64,000 nt of DNA from the NCBI GenBank assembly GCA_036417435.1, contig CM070900.1, positions 167,266,815 to 167,330,814 on the forward strand, written 5' to 3'. Origin of the DNA: Inia geoffrensis (Eukaryota; Chordata; Mammalia; Artiodactyla; Iniidae). Positions 21,893-34,820 of the stretch are shown piece by piece. The notes under the pieces were generated by a model. That model saw only the letters and a program-made list of their open reading frames with translations. It did not search any database and had not been told where the DNA came from. The position numbers were made by a program, and so were the translations under genes. The first letter of the stretch is position 1; the number at the start of each line of letters is the position of its first letter.

Positions 21893-24800
21893 TGTTTTAT
21901 TTTTGGATCATGATGAGTTGTTAAAAACAATAAGGTTTTCTAAAATTGATTTAATTACTGGTGGACTTTCATTAACTTGGAGAAAATTGACTTTTACTAT
22001 GCATATCTACAGTTATACATATGCCATTTATGAAATATATTTGCAGGTGCTTTAAATAGAGTGTTATATTTTTTCTGTAAAGGATTTATACTTTCTATTC
22101 GGTTTACTTCCCAATATATCTTTATCTGTCATTTGAATGCTATCCCATTTTCTATTATATTTTTAGTTGCCTTTTGCTGTTATTGGGAGAAAATACTGAA
22201 TTTATTTGTTAGATTGTATATAACTATATCTATCTACCTATGACTTATTATAATACTCTACATTTTTTCCCAATCTTTTACTCCATGCCTTTGTTTTTTT
22301 TTTTTTTTTTTACAGTAGTTAAGATAATGACTTAAGTGACTAAAGTTCCCCTCAGGTTGACTAAACTTTAGATAAGTTTCTTCCTGACTATACTTTCCTG
22401 ACCTCACTTTTCTTAGAGGCTTAGAAAATTTGCAAACTTTTTCTCTGTCCCTTAGAGAAATAAATATTTTAAAAATCCTCTTGACAATTTTATAACTCAG
22501 GAAGGTCTTTCTCAAGAACCTGAGAACTATCCTTTTGCAGTGCAATCAAGAAAGATAGAATTTCTATCTCCCAATCTCTATGAGCCTAAGATCAGCAAGT
22601 ACAGATGGCTTAATCACCTTGAGCAACCCCAACCCTTCCAACTCAGTGTGTCCTCTAGTACTTTTTTATTAGCTTACCCCAGCATTCAATAATTTTTGTC
22701 ATGGTCTTGAGTTAGATTTTCCTTGCCTGTTTAACTCTGCTCAAGGTAGATTTTCTTTGGCAATATGCAGTATTAAATTGAGCAAAAGTGCTTATTTTCA
22801 TGGCGATAATTTCTAGGAGGAGGGGATTGTCTGTTTTTAAATTTTGGTTAAACTCACTAATAGAAAACATTTGTGATATATTTGTTTTTATGATATGCAT
22901 AAGTGGGAAGTTTTGATTACCATTTTTATTAATGGATATTCTTCAATTAATATTCAAACTGCAACTGATTACTTGGACATCTAGGCATACATTGTGTGAA
23001 CACCTTGATTAGAGTGGATAGTATGTGGCTTCTGGAATATGTATTCAACAAATATTTGAAAGTCTTAGAGTATGACTTACCTGAATGATCCTAAATGAAA
23101 ATATATAAGTTTGAAATAGAGTTGAAAAAACAGCCTTGTGAAAGTTTGCGCTGGATATTTCTTTCTTTACTGATCTTCATGACAGTACTGATTAAAGTAA
23201 AAGTGTAGATTTTACTATGAAATTCATTTGAGTTTATATGAAAAAGAATAGGTGTGAGTGTGTTAAAAAGACAAAAACCTTTATGATACAAAAGTTCTGC
23301 CTCATAACATGCCAAATTCAAGGAGGGAGATCTTTGATGTGAGCAATTACAAATTTATTTATGAACTTACTATAAAATATATTCTTTCAATTCTCTTTCA
23401 AAAGTCTGATCTGGGGGTGGATTTCAGTGGGGGACAGTCAAGAGACTCATGTCTCTTGCAGTGGTACATTAAATATTCCATTTGTGGTCTAAGAATAGCC
23501 TATCCTAGAGAAGAAAAAAAAAAAAAAAAGCATTTTTAGTTTCTCCATTATCCTGTTCAGCTCGCTACTAAAGGAAATTGTATATCACCAAGATGTATGA
23601 AAAGAAGTATTCATTTAAAGTGAATAAATTCTATTATCTGTGTCTGGACAGGTGCCCTAATACAAAACAATTGATGTAGTAACTTATACAGCACTTTTAA
23701 TGTCTCATGCCTGGTTTATATATACTGTTCTTTCAACATCACTATACCATTAGTACCATTATTTCCCTAATAAACAGATTAATAAACAAAGAAGATGTAC
23801 ACACCTTCTCTTTTGTTTATGTGATATGTAGATGACACACTTCTGGAAGTCATTCAAAAATTAACATTGCATTCTGCACATGATTCAGTAATTCCAAATT
23901 CTTAACACCTGGAGTAAAAACACAGTATTTATCAAACGTCTACTGTGAATCTGGCTTATGTAAAATATTAGAAAAATAGGTAATACTACTTACTTTCAAG
24001 GAATTTAAATTAATGAGTATATTTTTAGGAGAAAAAAATTATATAAATCATTATTTAAAAGACATTTACTGTAGAAAGAGATTGAGGCATCCCCAGGAGT
24101 CTCTAGTGAAATGATCCACAGATTGGAATATTTTAAATTCATTGCTGCGGATCTCCTTGTTCTTCACGCTCATTATTACCTAAAAGAAATAAACAGACAG
24201 ATGGCAGAGAAGAAAACAGAAAACTGCAAGTTCTTCTTTGTATTCTCTCATAGGGAAATTCTTTTAGTCAATCACACAACAGGAAAACATGAAATATATT
24301 GTAGGTGATTTTTTTGTCTGTCTTTCATGCTCACTTTATCTATGTTTGAGATTTGGGGATTTTTGGAAAGCCAGCCATATATTTCAGAGAAATAAATATA
24401 AATTGAGTGACATGTGAGTTGAGAGTAGTGATAGTTGTTAAGGGACTTAATGTGTGTGGCAGATGTCTCAGAGCATCATATGAGTCTGAATTTGATTCCA
24501 TGAAATCTACAAGAACTGATATGACTTCAAATATAAAATGAACCAGTTCTAAAAATTATTTTCAAAAACAGTTAAACTTTGTGAATTACTTACAAATGGA
24601 ATAATATAAAGAAATTGAAAGCTACTCTGCAGTAATGAGTAAATGCATGTGATTGGACATTAATATTTGATCAAGTACCTGAAAGAAAATATGTTCTATT
24701 AAACCTCAAAAAGTACTAGCTCTGCCCTTTGGAGATATAAACGTTCCATGTATATATATATACCTGAACTTACAGTCTTCTGTCTCAGTTGAATTAAAAG

Positions 24801-25615
24801 AAAAAAAAAAAAGAAAAAGAAAGAAAAAGAAACAACTAGAAATGACTTTCTCTGATGTTTCTCATTCTGACTTAAAGTCTCCACAGTTGCATTATTTCAA
24901 CTTTACTCTGCTTTCTGGTTGTTTTGATTTATCTTCTAGAAACTTATTAAAGCATAATTTTCTGTATTAGTTTCTAACACTAAAATAGGACTCACCATTC
25001 AATGCTATCATTTTTTCTTCACTCCATTCCTAAACAAACAGAAGAGTGATTTATAAGTACTGAATATATATATAAAAAAAGAATGAATGGATATATAAAT
25101 AAAAAGAAAATCATTAGAAAGTTCAAGATAAGCATTACAATCTAAATTAAATCACTCTAGCACTAACATTAAAAAATGTGCATGTTAATTAAGACAAAAT
25201 TTTAAAGTATAGATGAGTGGAAATTAACATATTAAGATGAAAGTAAAGGACATGTCCACCATGTAATTCTAAAAATTCAGTAATCAAAGAAGTGCTTTAT
25301 TATTACTTTCACACTTGGTGTATTAAACAAGAATTACAGTAAGTTGATACGTAACCATGTGCAGAAAGCTGCTGTCTTCCTGATTACATTTTATCTCCAA
25401 ATGCTTGTCATTACCATTTTATTTTCTGAAGCTAACCAAAATAATATATTTAATATTTTTTACATTTATACAATACAACTTGAAGAATACTTTTTTAGTA
25501 CCTATATTTCAGGTTTTTAAATTGTTCGTTGTTTAATTTTTAAGATTATTTCTGTCCACTAAGAAAATGCCAAATTTCATTGTAAGTCCCTGATTCAAGA
25601 TCAACTTCCTTCTTG
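21893..25615. other. unique AT-rich intergenic DNA
   Basis: About 3.7 kb without a gene or a confidently identified element. It contains a poly-T tract (about 22,294-22,311), a poly-A at 23,513-23,529, and an A-rich AAAAG tract on plus at 24,799-24,832. The 95-codon minus frame at 22258-22545 crosses the poly-T and shows no domain. Confidence 0.5.
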
Positions 25616-25627
25616 AACACGAGAGCA

Positions 25628-26603
25628 AGTGTGAGAACAAGAGGGCAGAGTGGAAGGACCTCACTTCACCTCCTCTCATGAAAACAACAAAATCACAGGC
25701 ACTGCTAAACAACCATCAACAAGAAGACTGGAATCTAGCAAAAAGATATTCTACTTCCAAAGACAAAGAAACCACAACAAGACAGTAGGAGGGGCTCATT
25801 TGTGATACAGTCAAATCCCATACCTACTGGGTGTGTGGCCCACAACTGGAAGATAATTATATTGCAGAAGTTCTCCCACAGGAGTGAAAGTTCTGAGCCC
25901 CACATCAGGCCCCCCATTCTGTGGGTCTGGTATCAGGAGGAGGAGCCCCCAGAGCATTTGGCTTTGAAAGCCAGTGGGCTTGATCATAGGAACTCCACAG
26001 GACTGGGAGAAACAGAAACTCCACTCTTGGAGGGTGCACACAATGTCCTGTGTGCACTGGGATGCAGGGAAAAAGCAGTGACTTTATAGGAACCTGGGCC
26101 AGACCTACTTTCTGGTCTTGAAGGATCTCCTGTGGAGGCAGGGGGTGGCTGTGGCTCACTGAAGAGACAAGGACACTGGTGGTGGAGGTACTGGGGAGTA
26201 CTTAGTGGAGTGAGCTGTCCTGGAGGCTGCCATTTTGACACTAAGACCTACCCCATCCAACAGCCTGTAGGCTCCAGTGCTGGGATGCCTTAGGTCAAAC
26301 CAACAGGGCAGGAACACAGCCCAACCCAACAGCAGAGAGGCTGCTTAAAGTCTTCCTGAGCCCACAGCTGCCTGTAAACACATGCCTTGACATGGCCTGC
26401 CCATCAGAGGGACAAGACCCAGTTCCACCTACCAGTGGGCAGGCACCAGTCCCTGACACCAGGAAGCCTGAACGAGCCTCTTAGACAAGCCTCATCCACC
26501 AGGGGTCAGAAAACAGAAGTGAGAGGTACTACAATTCTGCAACCTGCAGGACTGCAAACACAGAAAGATAGACAAAGTTATACAGCAGAGGAATATGTTC
26601 CAG
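25628..26603 (+). promoter_or_regulatory. L1 5' UTR (internal promoter region, decayed)
   Basis: This is the GC-richer leader of the full-length L1, starting AGTGTGAGAACAAGAGGGCAG and running to the first ORF1 codons. In intact L1s this region holds the sense RNA polymerase II promoter. Present activity cannot be judged from sequence. Several overlapping open frames on both strands (25.8-26.6 kb) result from the higher GC and are not genes. Confidence 0.6.
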
Positions 26604-27454
26604 ATGAAAGAACATGAAAAAACCCCAGAAGAACAGCTAAGTGAAGTGGAGATAGGCAATCGATCTGAAAAAGAATTCAAAGTAATGATAGTAAAGATAT
26701 CCAAGATCTCAGAAAAATAATGGAGGTACAAGACCAAAGGTACAAGAAATGTTTAACAAAGAACTAGAAGATATAAAGAACAAACAGTTGAACAATACAA
26801 TAACTGAAATGAAAAATACACTAGAGTGAATCAATAGAAGAATAAATAAGGCAGAAGAATGGATAAATGAGCTAGACAGAGTGGTGGAAATCACTGCCAT
26901 GGAACAGAATAAAGAAAAAAGAAATGCGGATAATTTAGGAGACCTGGGGGACAGCACTAACTGCACCAACATTTGCACTATAGGGGCCCCAGAAGGAAAA
27001 AGAGAGGAAGGGCCTGAGACATTTGAGGAGATAATAGTGGGAAACTTCCCTAACATTGAAAAGGAAAGAGCCACCCAAGTCCAGGAAGCTCAGAGAGTAC
27101 CAGACAGGATAAATCCAAGGAGGAACACGCTGAGACACTATTAATCAAATTGACAAAAATTAAAGACAAAGAGAAAATATTAAGATCAACAAGGGAAAAG
27201 CAACAAATAACATACAAGGAAATCCTCATAAGGTTATCAGCTGATTTTTCAGCAGAAACTCTGCAGTCCAGAAAGGATTGACATGACATATTTAAAGTGA
27301 TGAAAGGGAAAAGCCTACAACCAAGAATACTCCACCCAGTAAGGCTCTCATCAGATTCAAAGGAAAAATCAAAAGCTTTACAGACAAGCAAAAGCAAAAA
27401 TAATTCAGCACCACCAAACCAACTTTACAGCTAATTCTAAAGGAACTTCTCTAG
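26604..27454 (+). pseudogene. L1 ORF1 remnant (RNA-binding chaperone), broken
   Basis: ORF1 encodes the L1 nucleic-acid chaperone that coats its RNA. The reading starts near ATG 26,604. The first half is split by stops and frame changes. A clean piece at 26881-27142 covers the RRM-like domain, with the typical ...Gly-Ala-Pro-Glu-Gly-Lys... and Phe-Glu-Glu-Ile-Ile blocks, and the C-terminal domain continues in another frame (Leu-Ser-Ala-Asp-Phe-Ser-Ala-Glu-Thr-Leu). The expected terminal stop is the TAG at 27,452. It cannot make a full protein. Confidence 0.75.
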
Positions 27455-27657
27455 GTGGAAAAGAAAAACCCACAACTAGAAATAAGAAAGTTATAAATGG
27501 GAAAGCTCACTGGTAAAGGCAAAAATACAGTAAAGGTAGGAAATCATCCACACACAAATGTGATATCAAAACCAGCAATCATGAGAAGAGGAGAGTACAA
27601 ATGCAGGATATTGCAACAACTTAAAACAATCCTGTATACATATAGACTGCTATAGCA

Positions 27658-27680
27658 AACCTCACAGTAACTGTGAGGTT
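27658..27680. repeat. perfect 11-bp inverted repeat in L1 inter-ORF spacer
   Basis: AACCTCACAGT, one A, then ACTGTGAGGTT forms an exact hairpin-capable dyad within the spacer between ORF1 and ORF2. It may be ancestral to the L1 lineage or local. Confidence 0.85.
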
Positions 27681-27823
27681 ACCAAAAATCTACAATAAAT
27701 ACATCCATAAAAAAGAAAAAGCAATCCAAACACAACGCTAATGATAGTCATCAAATCACAAGATAAGAGAAAAAAAAGGGAAGAAAAAAGACATACAAAA
27801 ACAAATCCAAAACAATTAACAAA

Positions 27824-30800
27824 ATGGCAATAAGAATATACATATCTGGGGCTTCCCTGGTGGCGCAGTGGTTGAGAGCCTGCCTGCCGATGCAGGGGAT
27901 ATGGGTTCGTGCCCCAGTCTGGGAGGATCCTACGTGCTGCGGATTGTCTGGGCCTGTGAGCCATGGCCACTGAGCCTGTGTGTCTGTAGCCTGTGCTCCA
28001 CAGTGGGAGAGGCCGCGGCAGTAAGAGGCCCGCATACTGCAAAAAAAAAAAACGAATATACATATCGGTAGTTACCTTAAATGTAAATGGGTTAACTGCT
28101 TCAACCAAAAAACATAGACTGGCTGAATGGATACAAAAACAAGACCCATATATATGCTGTCAACAACAGACCGACTTCAGATCTAGGAACACATGCAGAC
28201 TGAAAGTGAAGGGATGGAAAAAGATATTCCATGCAAATGGAAATCAAAAGAAAGCTGAAGTAGCAGTACTCAAAATAGACTTTAAAATAAAGACTCTCAT
28301 AAGAGACAATGAAGGACACTTCATAATGATAAAGGGATCAACCCAAGAAGAAGATATAACAATTGCAAATATATATGCACCCAACATAGGAGCACTTCAG
28401 TATGTAAGACAAATGCTAACAGCCATAAAAGTAGAAATCAACAGTATCACATTAACAATAACACATTATTGGGGGACTTTAACACCCCACTTACATCAAT
28501 GGACAGATCATCCAGGCAGAAAATCAATAAACACAGCTCTTAAATGACACATTATACTAGGTGGACTTAATTGATATTTATAGAGCATTCCATCTGAAAT
28601 CAGGAGAATACACATTCTTTTCAAGTGCACATGGAACATTCTCCAGGATAGATTACATGCTGGGCCATAAAGCAAGCCAAGAAAGTTGAAATCATAAGGC
28701 ATCTTTTCTGCTGACAAACCTATGAGATTAGAAATCAGCTACAAGAAAAAAAAAAAAAAAAAACTGTGAAAAACAGAAACACCTGGAGGCTAAATAATAC
28801 TGAACACCCAATGCATCACTGAAGAAATCAGAGAAGAAATAAAAAATACCTAGAGATAAATGAAAACAAAAATATGTCCCAAAACCTATGTTATGCAGCA
28901 GAAGCAGCTCTAAGAGGGAAGTTTATAGCAATATAATCTTACCTCAGGAAACAAGAAAAACCCCTAACACCTATAGCAACTAAAGAAAGAAGAACAAACA
29001 ATACCCAAAGTTAGCAGAAGGAAAGAAATCATAAAAGATCAGAACAGAAAGAAATAAATGAAACAGAGACAAAGAAAACAATAGAAAAGATCAATGAAAC
29101 TAAAGGCTGGTTATTCAAAAAGATAAACAAAACCAGACTCATCAAAAAAAAAAAAAAAATGGGGAGAGGGCTCAAATCAATAAAATTAGAAATGAAAAAG
29201 GAGAAGTTACAATGGACACCACCGGAATACAAAGGATCATAAGAGACTAATACAGGCAACTATATGCCAATAAAATGGACAACCTAGAGGGAATGGACAA
29301 ATTCTTAGAAAGGTACAATCTCCCAAAATTGAACCAGGAAGAAATAGAAGATATGAACAGACCAATCACAAGCACTGAAATTGAAACTGTGATTTAAAAA
29401 CTCCCAACAAACAAAAGACCAGGACCAAATGGCTTCACAGGTGAATTCTATCAAACATTTAGAGAAGAGTTAACACCTATCCTTCTGAAACTCTTCAGAA
29501 AAATTGCAGAGGAAGGAACACTCCCAAACTCATTCTACGAGGCCACCATCACCCTGATACCAAAACTAGTCAAAGATATAACAACAACAAAAAAAGAAAA
29601 TTAAAGTCCAATATCACTCATGAGCATAGATGAAAAAATCCTCAACAAAATACTAGCAAACCAAATCCTACAACACATTAAAAGCATCATACACAATGAT
29701 CAGGTGGGATCTATCCCAGGGATACAGTTTCTTCAATATATTCAAATCAATCAAAGTGATATACCACATTAACAAACTGAAGAATAAAAACCATATGATC
29801 ATCTCAATAGATGCAGAAAATGCTTTTGACAAAATTCAACACCTATTAAGGATAAAATCTCTCCAGAAAGTGGGCATAGAGGGAACCTACCTCAATATAA
29901 TAAAGGCCATTTATGAAAAACCCACAGCTAACATCATACTCAATGGGGAAAAGCTGAAAGCATTTCCTCTAAGATCAGGAAAGAGAAAAGGATATTCACT
30001 CTTGCCACTTTTATTCAACATAGTTTTGTAAGTCCTAGCTACAGTAATCAGAGAAGAAAAAGATATAAAAGAAATCCAAATTGGAAAAGAAGAAATGAAA
30101 CTGACACTGTTTGCAAATGACATGGTACTATACATAGAAAATTCTAAAGATGCTACCAGAAAACTACCAGAGCTCATTAGTGAATTTGGTTAAGTCGCAG
30201 GATACAAAATTAACACACAGAAATCTCTTGCATTCCTATGCACTAACAATATAATGTCTGAAAGAGAAATTAAGGAAACAATCCCATTTACCATCACATC
30301 AAAAAGAATAAAATACCTAGGAATAAACTTACCTAAGTAGGCAGAAGACCTGTACTCCAAAAACTATAAGATGCTGATGAAAGAAATTGAAGATGACACA
30401 AGCAGATGGAAAGATATATCATGTTTTTGGATCATAAGAATCAGTATTGTCAGAATGACTATACCACCCAAGAAGGCAATCTATAGATTCAATGCAATCC
30501 CTATCAAATTACCAATGGCATTTTTTTGCAGATCTAGAACAGAAAATCTTAAAATCTGTATGGAAACACAAAAGACCCTGAATAGCCAAAGCAATCTTGA
30601 GAAAGAAAAACGGAACTGGAGGAATCAGGCTCTGTGACTTCAGAGTATATTATAAAGCTACAGTCATCAAAACAGTATGGTACTGGCATAAAGACTGACA
30701 TAGATCAATGGAACAGGATACAAATCCCAGAAATAAACCCAGGTACCTATGGTCAATTAATCTACAACAAAGGAGACAAGAATGTACAATGGAGGAAAAA

Positions 30801-31819
30801 CAGTCTCTTCAATAAGTGGTGCTGGGAAAATTGGAGAGCCACATGTAAAAAATGAATTAGAACATTCTTTAACACCACAAACAAAAATAAGCTCAAAATA
30901 GATTAAAGAGCTAAATGGAAGACCAGATTCTATAAAACTCTTAGAGGAAAACATGGGCAGAACACTCTGACATAAATTGCAGCAATATCTTTTTGGATCT
31001 ACCTCCTAGAGTAATGGAAATAAAAACAAAAATAAACAAAGAGGACCTAATTAAACTTTTACACATCAAAGGAAACCATAAAAAAAAAACGAAAAGACAA
31101 CCCACAGAATGAGAGAAAATATTTGCAAACCATGCAACTAACAAGGGATTAATCTCCAAAATATAAAAACAGATCATGCAGCTCTATATAAAAAATGAAA
31201 ACTAAGAAAAAAAACAATAAAAAATGAGCAGATCTAAATAGACATTTCTCCAGAGAAGACATGCAGATGGCCAAAAAGCACATGAAAAGATGCTCAACCT
31301 TGCTAATTATTAGAGAAATGCAAATCAAAACTTCAATGAGGTATCACCTCACACCAGTCAGAATGGCCAACATCAAAAAGTCTACAAACAATAAATGCTG
31401 GAGAGGTGTGGAGCAAAGGGAACCCTCCTATTCTGCTAGTGGGCATGTAAATTGGTACAGCCACTACTGAGAGCAGTATGGAGGTTCCTTACAAAACTAA
31501 AAATTGAGTTACCATATGATCCTGCAGTCCCACTCCTGGGTATATATCTGAAGAAAACCATACTTTTTTGAAAAGATACATGCACCACAATGTTCACTGC
31601 AGCACTATTTACAATAGCCAAGTCATGGAAGCAACCTAAATGTCCATCAGTAGATGAATGGATAAGAAGATGTGGTGCATATATACAAAGAAATATTACT
31701 CAGCCATTAAAAAAGAATGAAATAATGCCATTTGCATCATTATGGACCTAGAGAGTATCATACTAAGTGAAGTAAGACAGAAAAAGACAAATATTCTATG
31801 TTATCACATATGTGGAATC
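27824..31819 (+). pseudogene. L1 ORF2 remnant (endonuclease/reverse transcriptase), broken
   Basis: ATG at 27,824 begins the conserved ORF2 N-terminus. After about eight codons a CHR SINE interrupts it, and the same frame resumes after the duplicated target (Ile-Tyr-Ile-Ser...Asn-Val-Asn-Gly-Leu). In the endonuclease domain the usual Gln-Glu-Thr-His motif reads Gln-Gln-Thr-Asp, so the catalytic glutamate is lost. In the reverse-transcriptase domain the Phe-Ala-Asp-Asp motif reads Phe-Ala-Asn-Asp (about 30,108-30,120). There are many further stops and shifts. The terminal stop has decayed, so the last frame (31742-31942) runs into the 3' UTR. Confidence 0.85.
27847..28053 (+). mobile_element. 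CHR SINE nested in L1 ORF2
   Basis: This is a full-length CHR copy with the complete 3' block (GTGAGAGGCCCGC-type, here AGTAAGAGGCCCGCATACTGC) and A12 tail. It is flanked by the perfect 13-bp duplication GAATATACATATC (27,834-27,846 and 28,054-28,066). It must be younger than the host L1. It shows several CpG-type changes (GGGCCTGTGAGCC, CTGTGTGTCTGTAGCC). Confidence 0.96.
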
Positions 31820-32186
31820 AAAAAACTGATACAAGTGAACTTATTTACCAAACAGAAACAGACTCACAGACTTCAAAAACAAACTTATGGTTACCAAAGG
31901 GGAAAGGTGGGGGGGAGAGATAAATTAGGACTTTTAGATTAACATATACACCCTACTATATAGAAAATAGATAACTGGTAAGTACCTACTGTGTAGCACA
32001 GGGATCTCTAATCAATACTCTGTAATAACGTATATAGGAAAAGAATCTGAAATAGAAGAGACATATGTATAACTAAATCACTTTGCCATACACCTGAAAC
32101 TAATACAACATTGTAAGTCAAGTATGCTCTAATATAAAATTTTTAAAAAGTTTTTTAAATTAAGAAAACAAAGAAACATGAGAGCA

Positions 32187-33362
32187 TGAAAACCCTGAGG
32201 TCTCTAATGGCATGGCTAGCTAAGTTTGAATGCCTCAATTTGATTGTTTTCTGGTGTTCCCTTTTGCTTTATTACTTCATTTGTGTTCCTCCCAATTTTG
32301 TGTATTTTCCTTTATGGTAGGAAATAGCTTTCATTCCAAAAGATTCTAGTGACTACCTCTTCTGGTGGAGCTTCCAAAAAAGCCTTTAGTATTCCCTAAT
32401 GTTTCAGAGAAAATATTAAATCATTTGGCAGGTATTTTAAGCCTTGTTACCTTGTAGGCAGTAAATACTTGATTTGCTACTTCAAACAGTGCAGACCTCT
32501 GACAATAAAAGGAGACAGATAAAAAGAAAGTACACTAAAAAAAGAAAGCACAAAAAATAGGATGGAGGGAATGATTGTAGTAAAAAATAAAAATAGATTA
32601 TGAAATTATTGGAATAAAAGAGGTGTGATAAACAGAATTTTAATAAAACAAATTTAAAACCCAGCCATTCCTTATACTTTGAGAAAGGGAAAAAGTAAAA
32701 TCTTTCTTTTGAAACCTTCCAAACATACACCTTTACTAACAAATTGAATTTTATCATCATAACTAGTGAGACACATTTTGACATTTGGGGATATATGAGA
32801 ATTCAGAAAATCAGTTATTTAACTTTCAGTTAACCTGAATACCTTAATTCACCCAGTGAACAAAAAAGTAAAATTAAAGTTTTGTATTTTAATATGACAT
32901 CAATAACGTGTGTTTTAATACAATTTATTATTTAATAGGAGTTATCTATTTATACCATAGGTATAACAAAGCATTCTAAGAATTTTTCTTAATATATTCA
33001 ATCCTCTTATCAGGTACTTGGGGCTCTTATTACCATATCTTTGTCTCAGTGAGGTTCAGTAATTTGTACAATTTAACATAATTGGAAAGTGACAAAACTG
33101 ATTTGGAGACAGTTCTACTTATCAAAAATCCTATGTTTCTGTTTTGTTTGAATTCACTGATTCTGCTAAGTGAGGAATTTTGTTTATGTACACTGTATGT
33201 TTCCTAGCAATTTAAAAATATGTTTATATTTTATTATATTACTTGTGCAACCTGGGTTAGTATCTTTAAATCAGATCCATAGTAATACTCCTCTTTGGTT
33301 GTGTTGAAACCATCTTTCTGTTTATATGTCCATTGTTTTTCTTTATTGGATAAGGTATATCT
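32187..33362. other. unique AT-rich intergenic DNA
   Basis: No gene was found. A weak antisense MIR-like stretch lies at about 32,990-33,120 (TTTGTCTCAGTGAGGTTCAGTAATTTG ... GAAAGTGACAAAACTGATTTGG). Confidence 0.45.
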
Positions 33363-33373
33363 TGAAACCAATT

Positions 33374-34516
33374 TTTTGCCTTTTTTTAGTTGAAGTATAG
33401 TTAATGTACAATACTATATAAGTTGCAGGTGTACAACATAGTGATTCACAATTTTGAAAGGTTATATGCATTTCATAGTTATTATAAAATGTTGACTATA
33501 TTCCCTGTATTGTACAATACATCCTTGTAGCTTATGTCTTTTATACATAATAATTTGTACCTCTTCATCCCCCACCCATATCTTCCTCTCCCTCTTCCCT
33601 CTCCCCACTGGCAACCAGCAGTTTGTTCCCTATATCTATGAATCTGTTCCTGTTTGGTTATATACATTTATACATATATAAGTGATAACATACACAACTT
33701 GTCTTTCTTTGTCTGACTTATTTCACTAACCATAATACCCTCCAGGTCCATCCATGCTGTTGCAAATGGTAAGATTTCATTCTTTTTTATGGTTCAGTAA
33801 TATTACATTGCATGTATAAATATCACATATTCTTTACCCATTCATCTGTTGATGGACACTTAGGTTGCTTCCATATCTTGGCTACAGTAAATAATGCTGC
33901 TAATGAACATTGGGGAGCACTCTTTTCAAATTAGGGTTTTTGTTTTCTTCAGATATATACCTATGAGGGGATTTGCTGGATCATATGATAGTTTTATGTT
34001 TAGTTTTTTGAGGAAACTCCATACTGTTTTCCATAGTGGCTGCACCAATTTACATTCCCATCAACAGTGTACAAGGGTTCCCTTTTCTCTACATATTCGC
34101 CAGTATTTGTTATTTGTAGACATTTTAATGATAGCTATTCTGCCAAATGTGTGGTGATATCTCATTGTGGTTTTAATTTGCATTTTTCTGATGATTAAAA
34201 ATGTTGAGCATATTTTCATGTACCTTTTAGCCATCTGTATATCTTCTTTGTAAAAATGTCTATTCAGGACTTCTGCCCATTTTTTAATCATATTGTTTGT
34301 TTTCTGTTGTTGAGTTGTATGAGCTGTTTATATATTTTGTATATTAACCCCTTACAGGTCAAATGGGTCATATCATTTGCAAATATTTTCTCCCATTCAG
34401 TAGGTTGTCTTTTCATTTTGTTTATGGTTTCTTTTGCTGTGCAAAAGCTTTTAAGTTTAAATAGGTCCCATTTGTTTGGTTTTGCAAGAATTTTAATAAT
34501 TGATGATTTAATCATA
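33374..34516 (-). mobile_element. 5'-truncated L1, minus strand
   Basis: The short T-run near 33,380 is the A-tail end. The 3' UTR follows (TTGAAGTATAGTTAATGTACAATAC, TGGCAACCAGCAGTTTGTTCCC in antisense) and then the ORF2 C-terminal region up to about 34,516 (minus frames 34061-34291 and 34288-34524). It is the same broad type as the full-length copy at 25.6-32.2 kb. A weak candidate target duplication is TGAAACCAATT (33,363) versus TGAAACAATT (34,517), with one indel. Confidence 0.85.
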
Positions 34517-34697
34517 TGAAACAATTCAGAAGGAAAACAAAATATAAATGTCCTCTGATGTTGTTCCTGATTTCATTAGTAACTCCACATTGTTAGATAG
34601 ATGATGGTATCATGAGGGGAAAAAACATGTTCTTATATATTATCTATTTATAATGAAATTTTGTTAAATTATTTTAATTAAGAAACAATGAAAATAG

Positions 34698-34820
34698 TGT
34701 ACCCTAGTGGTTAAAAACAAAGACTCAAGATAGGTTCTTTTAATTTTGACTTTACCTCTTATGAGAAATGTTAAATTAGATATTTGTATCTTAGAGTCTC
34801 AGATTCCTTATTAGAAAATT
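34698..34820 (+). mobile_element. MIR fragment
   Basis: CCCTAGTGGTTAAAAACAAAGACTC resembles the MIR 5' tRNA-like head (AGTGGTTAAGAGCACGGACTC). TTTGACTTTACCTCTTATGAG and TCTCAGATTCCTTATTAG fit the body. Diverged. Confidence 0.55.

Larger units (their letters stand above)
25616..32186 (+). mobile_element. full-length, inactive L1 with target-site duplications and nested SINE
   Basis: A complete L1 of about 6.5 kb in order: GC-richer 5' UTR (25,628 to about 26,600), ORF1 remnant, spacer of about 370 bp, ORF2 remnant and 3' UTR ending in a degraded A-rich tail (about 32,140-32,173). Proposed target duplications are AACACGAGAGCA at 25,616-25,627 and AAACATGAGAGCA at 32,174-32,186, which differ by one transition over the shared core. 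Both ORFs have many stops and frameshifts. The long spacer and the 3' UTR (CTGATACAAGTGAACTTATTTACC, TGGTTACCAAAGGGGAAAGG) point to an older eutherian/artiodactyl lineage than the copies at 10,715 and 52,025. Confidence 0.88.

Noticed and set aside
25802..26617. Overlapping open frames on both strands as genes
   Set aside because: They coincide with the GC-richer 5' UTR of the full-length L1 and have no domain.
28992..29170. A-runs at about 28,745 and 29,145 as poly-A tails of separate insertions
   Set aside because: ORF2 sequence of the same L1 continues collinearly on both sides, so they are internal A expansions.
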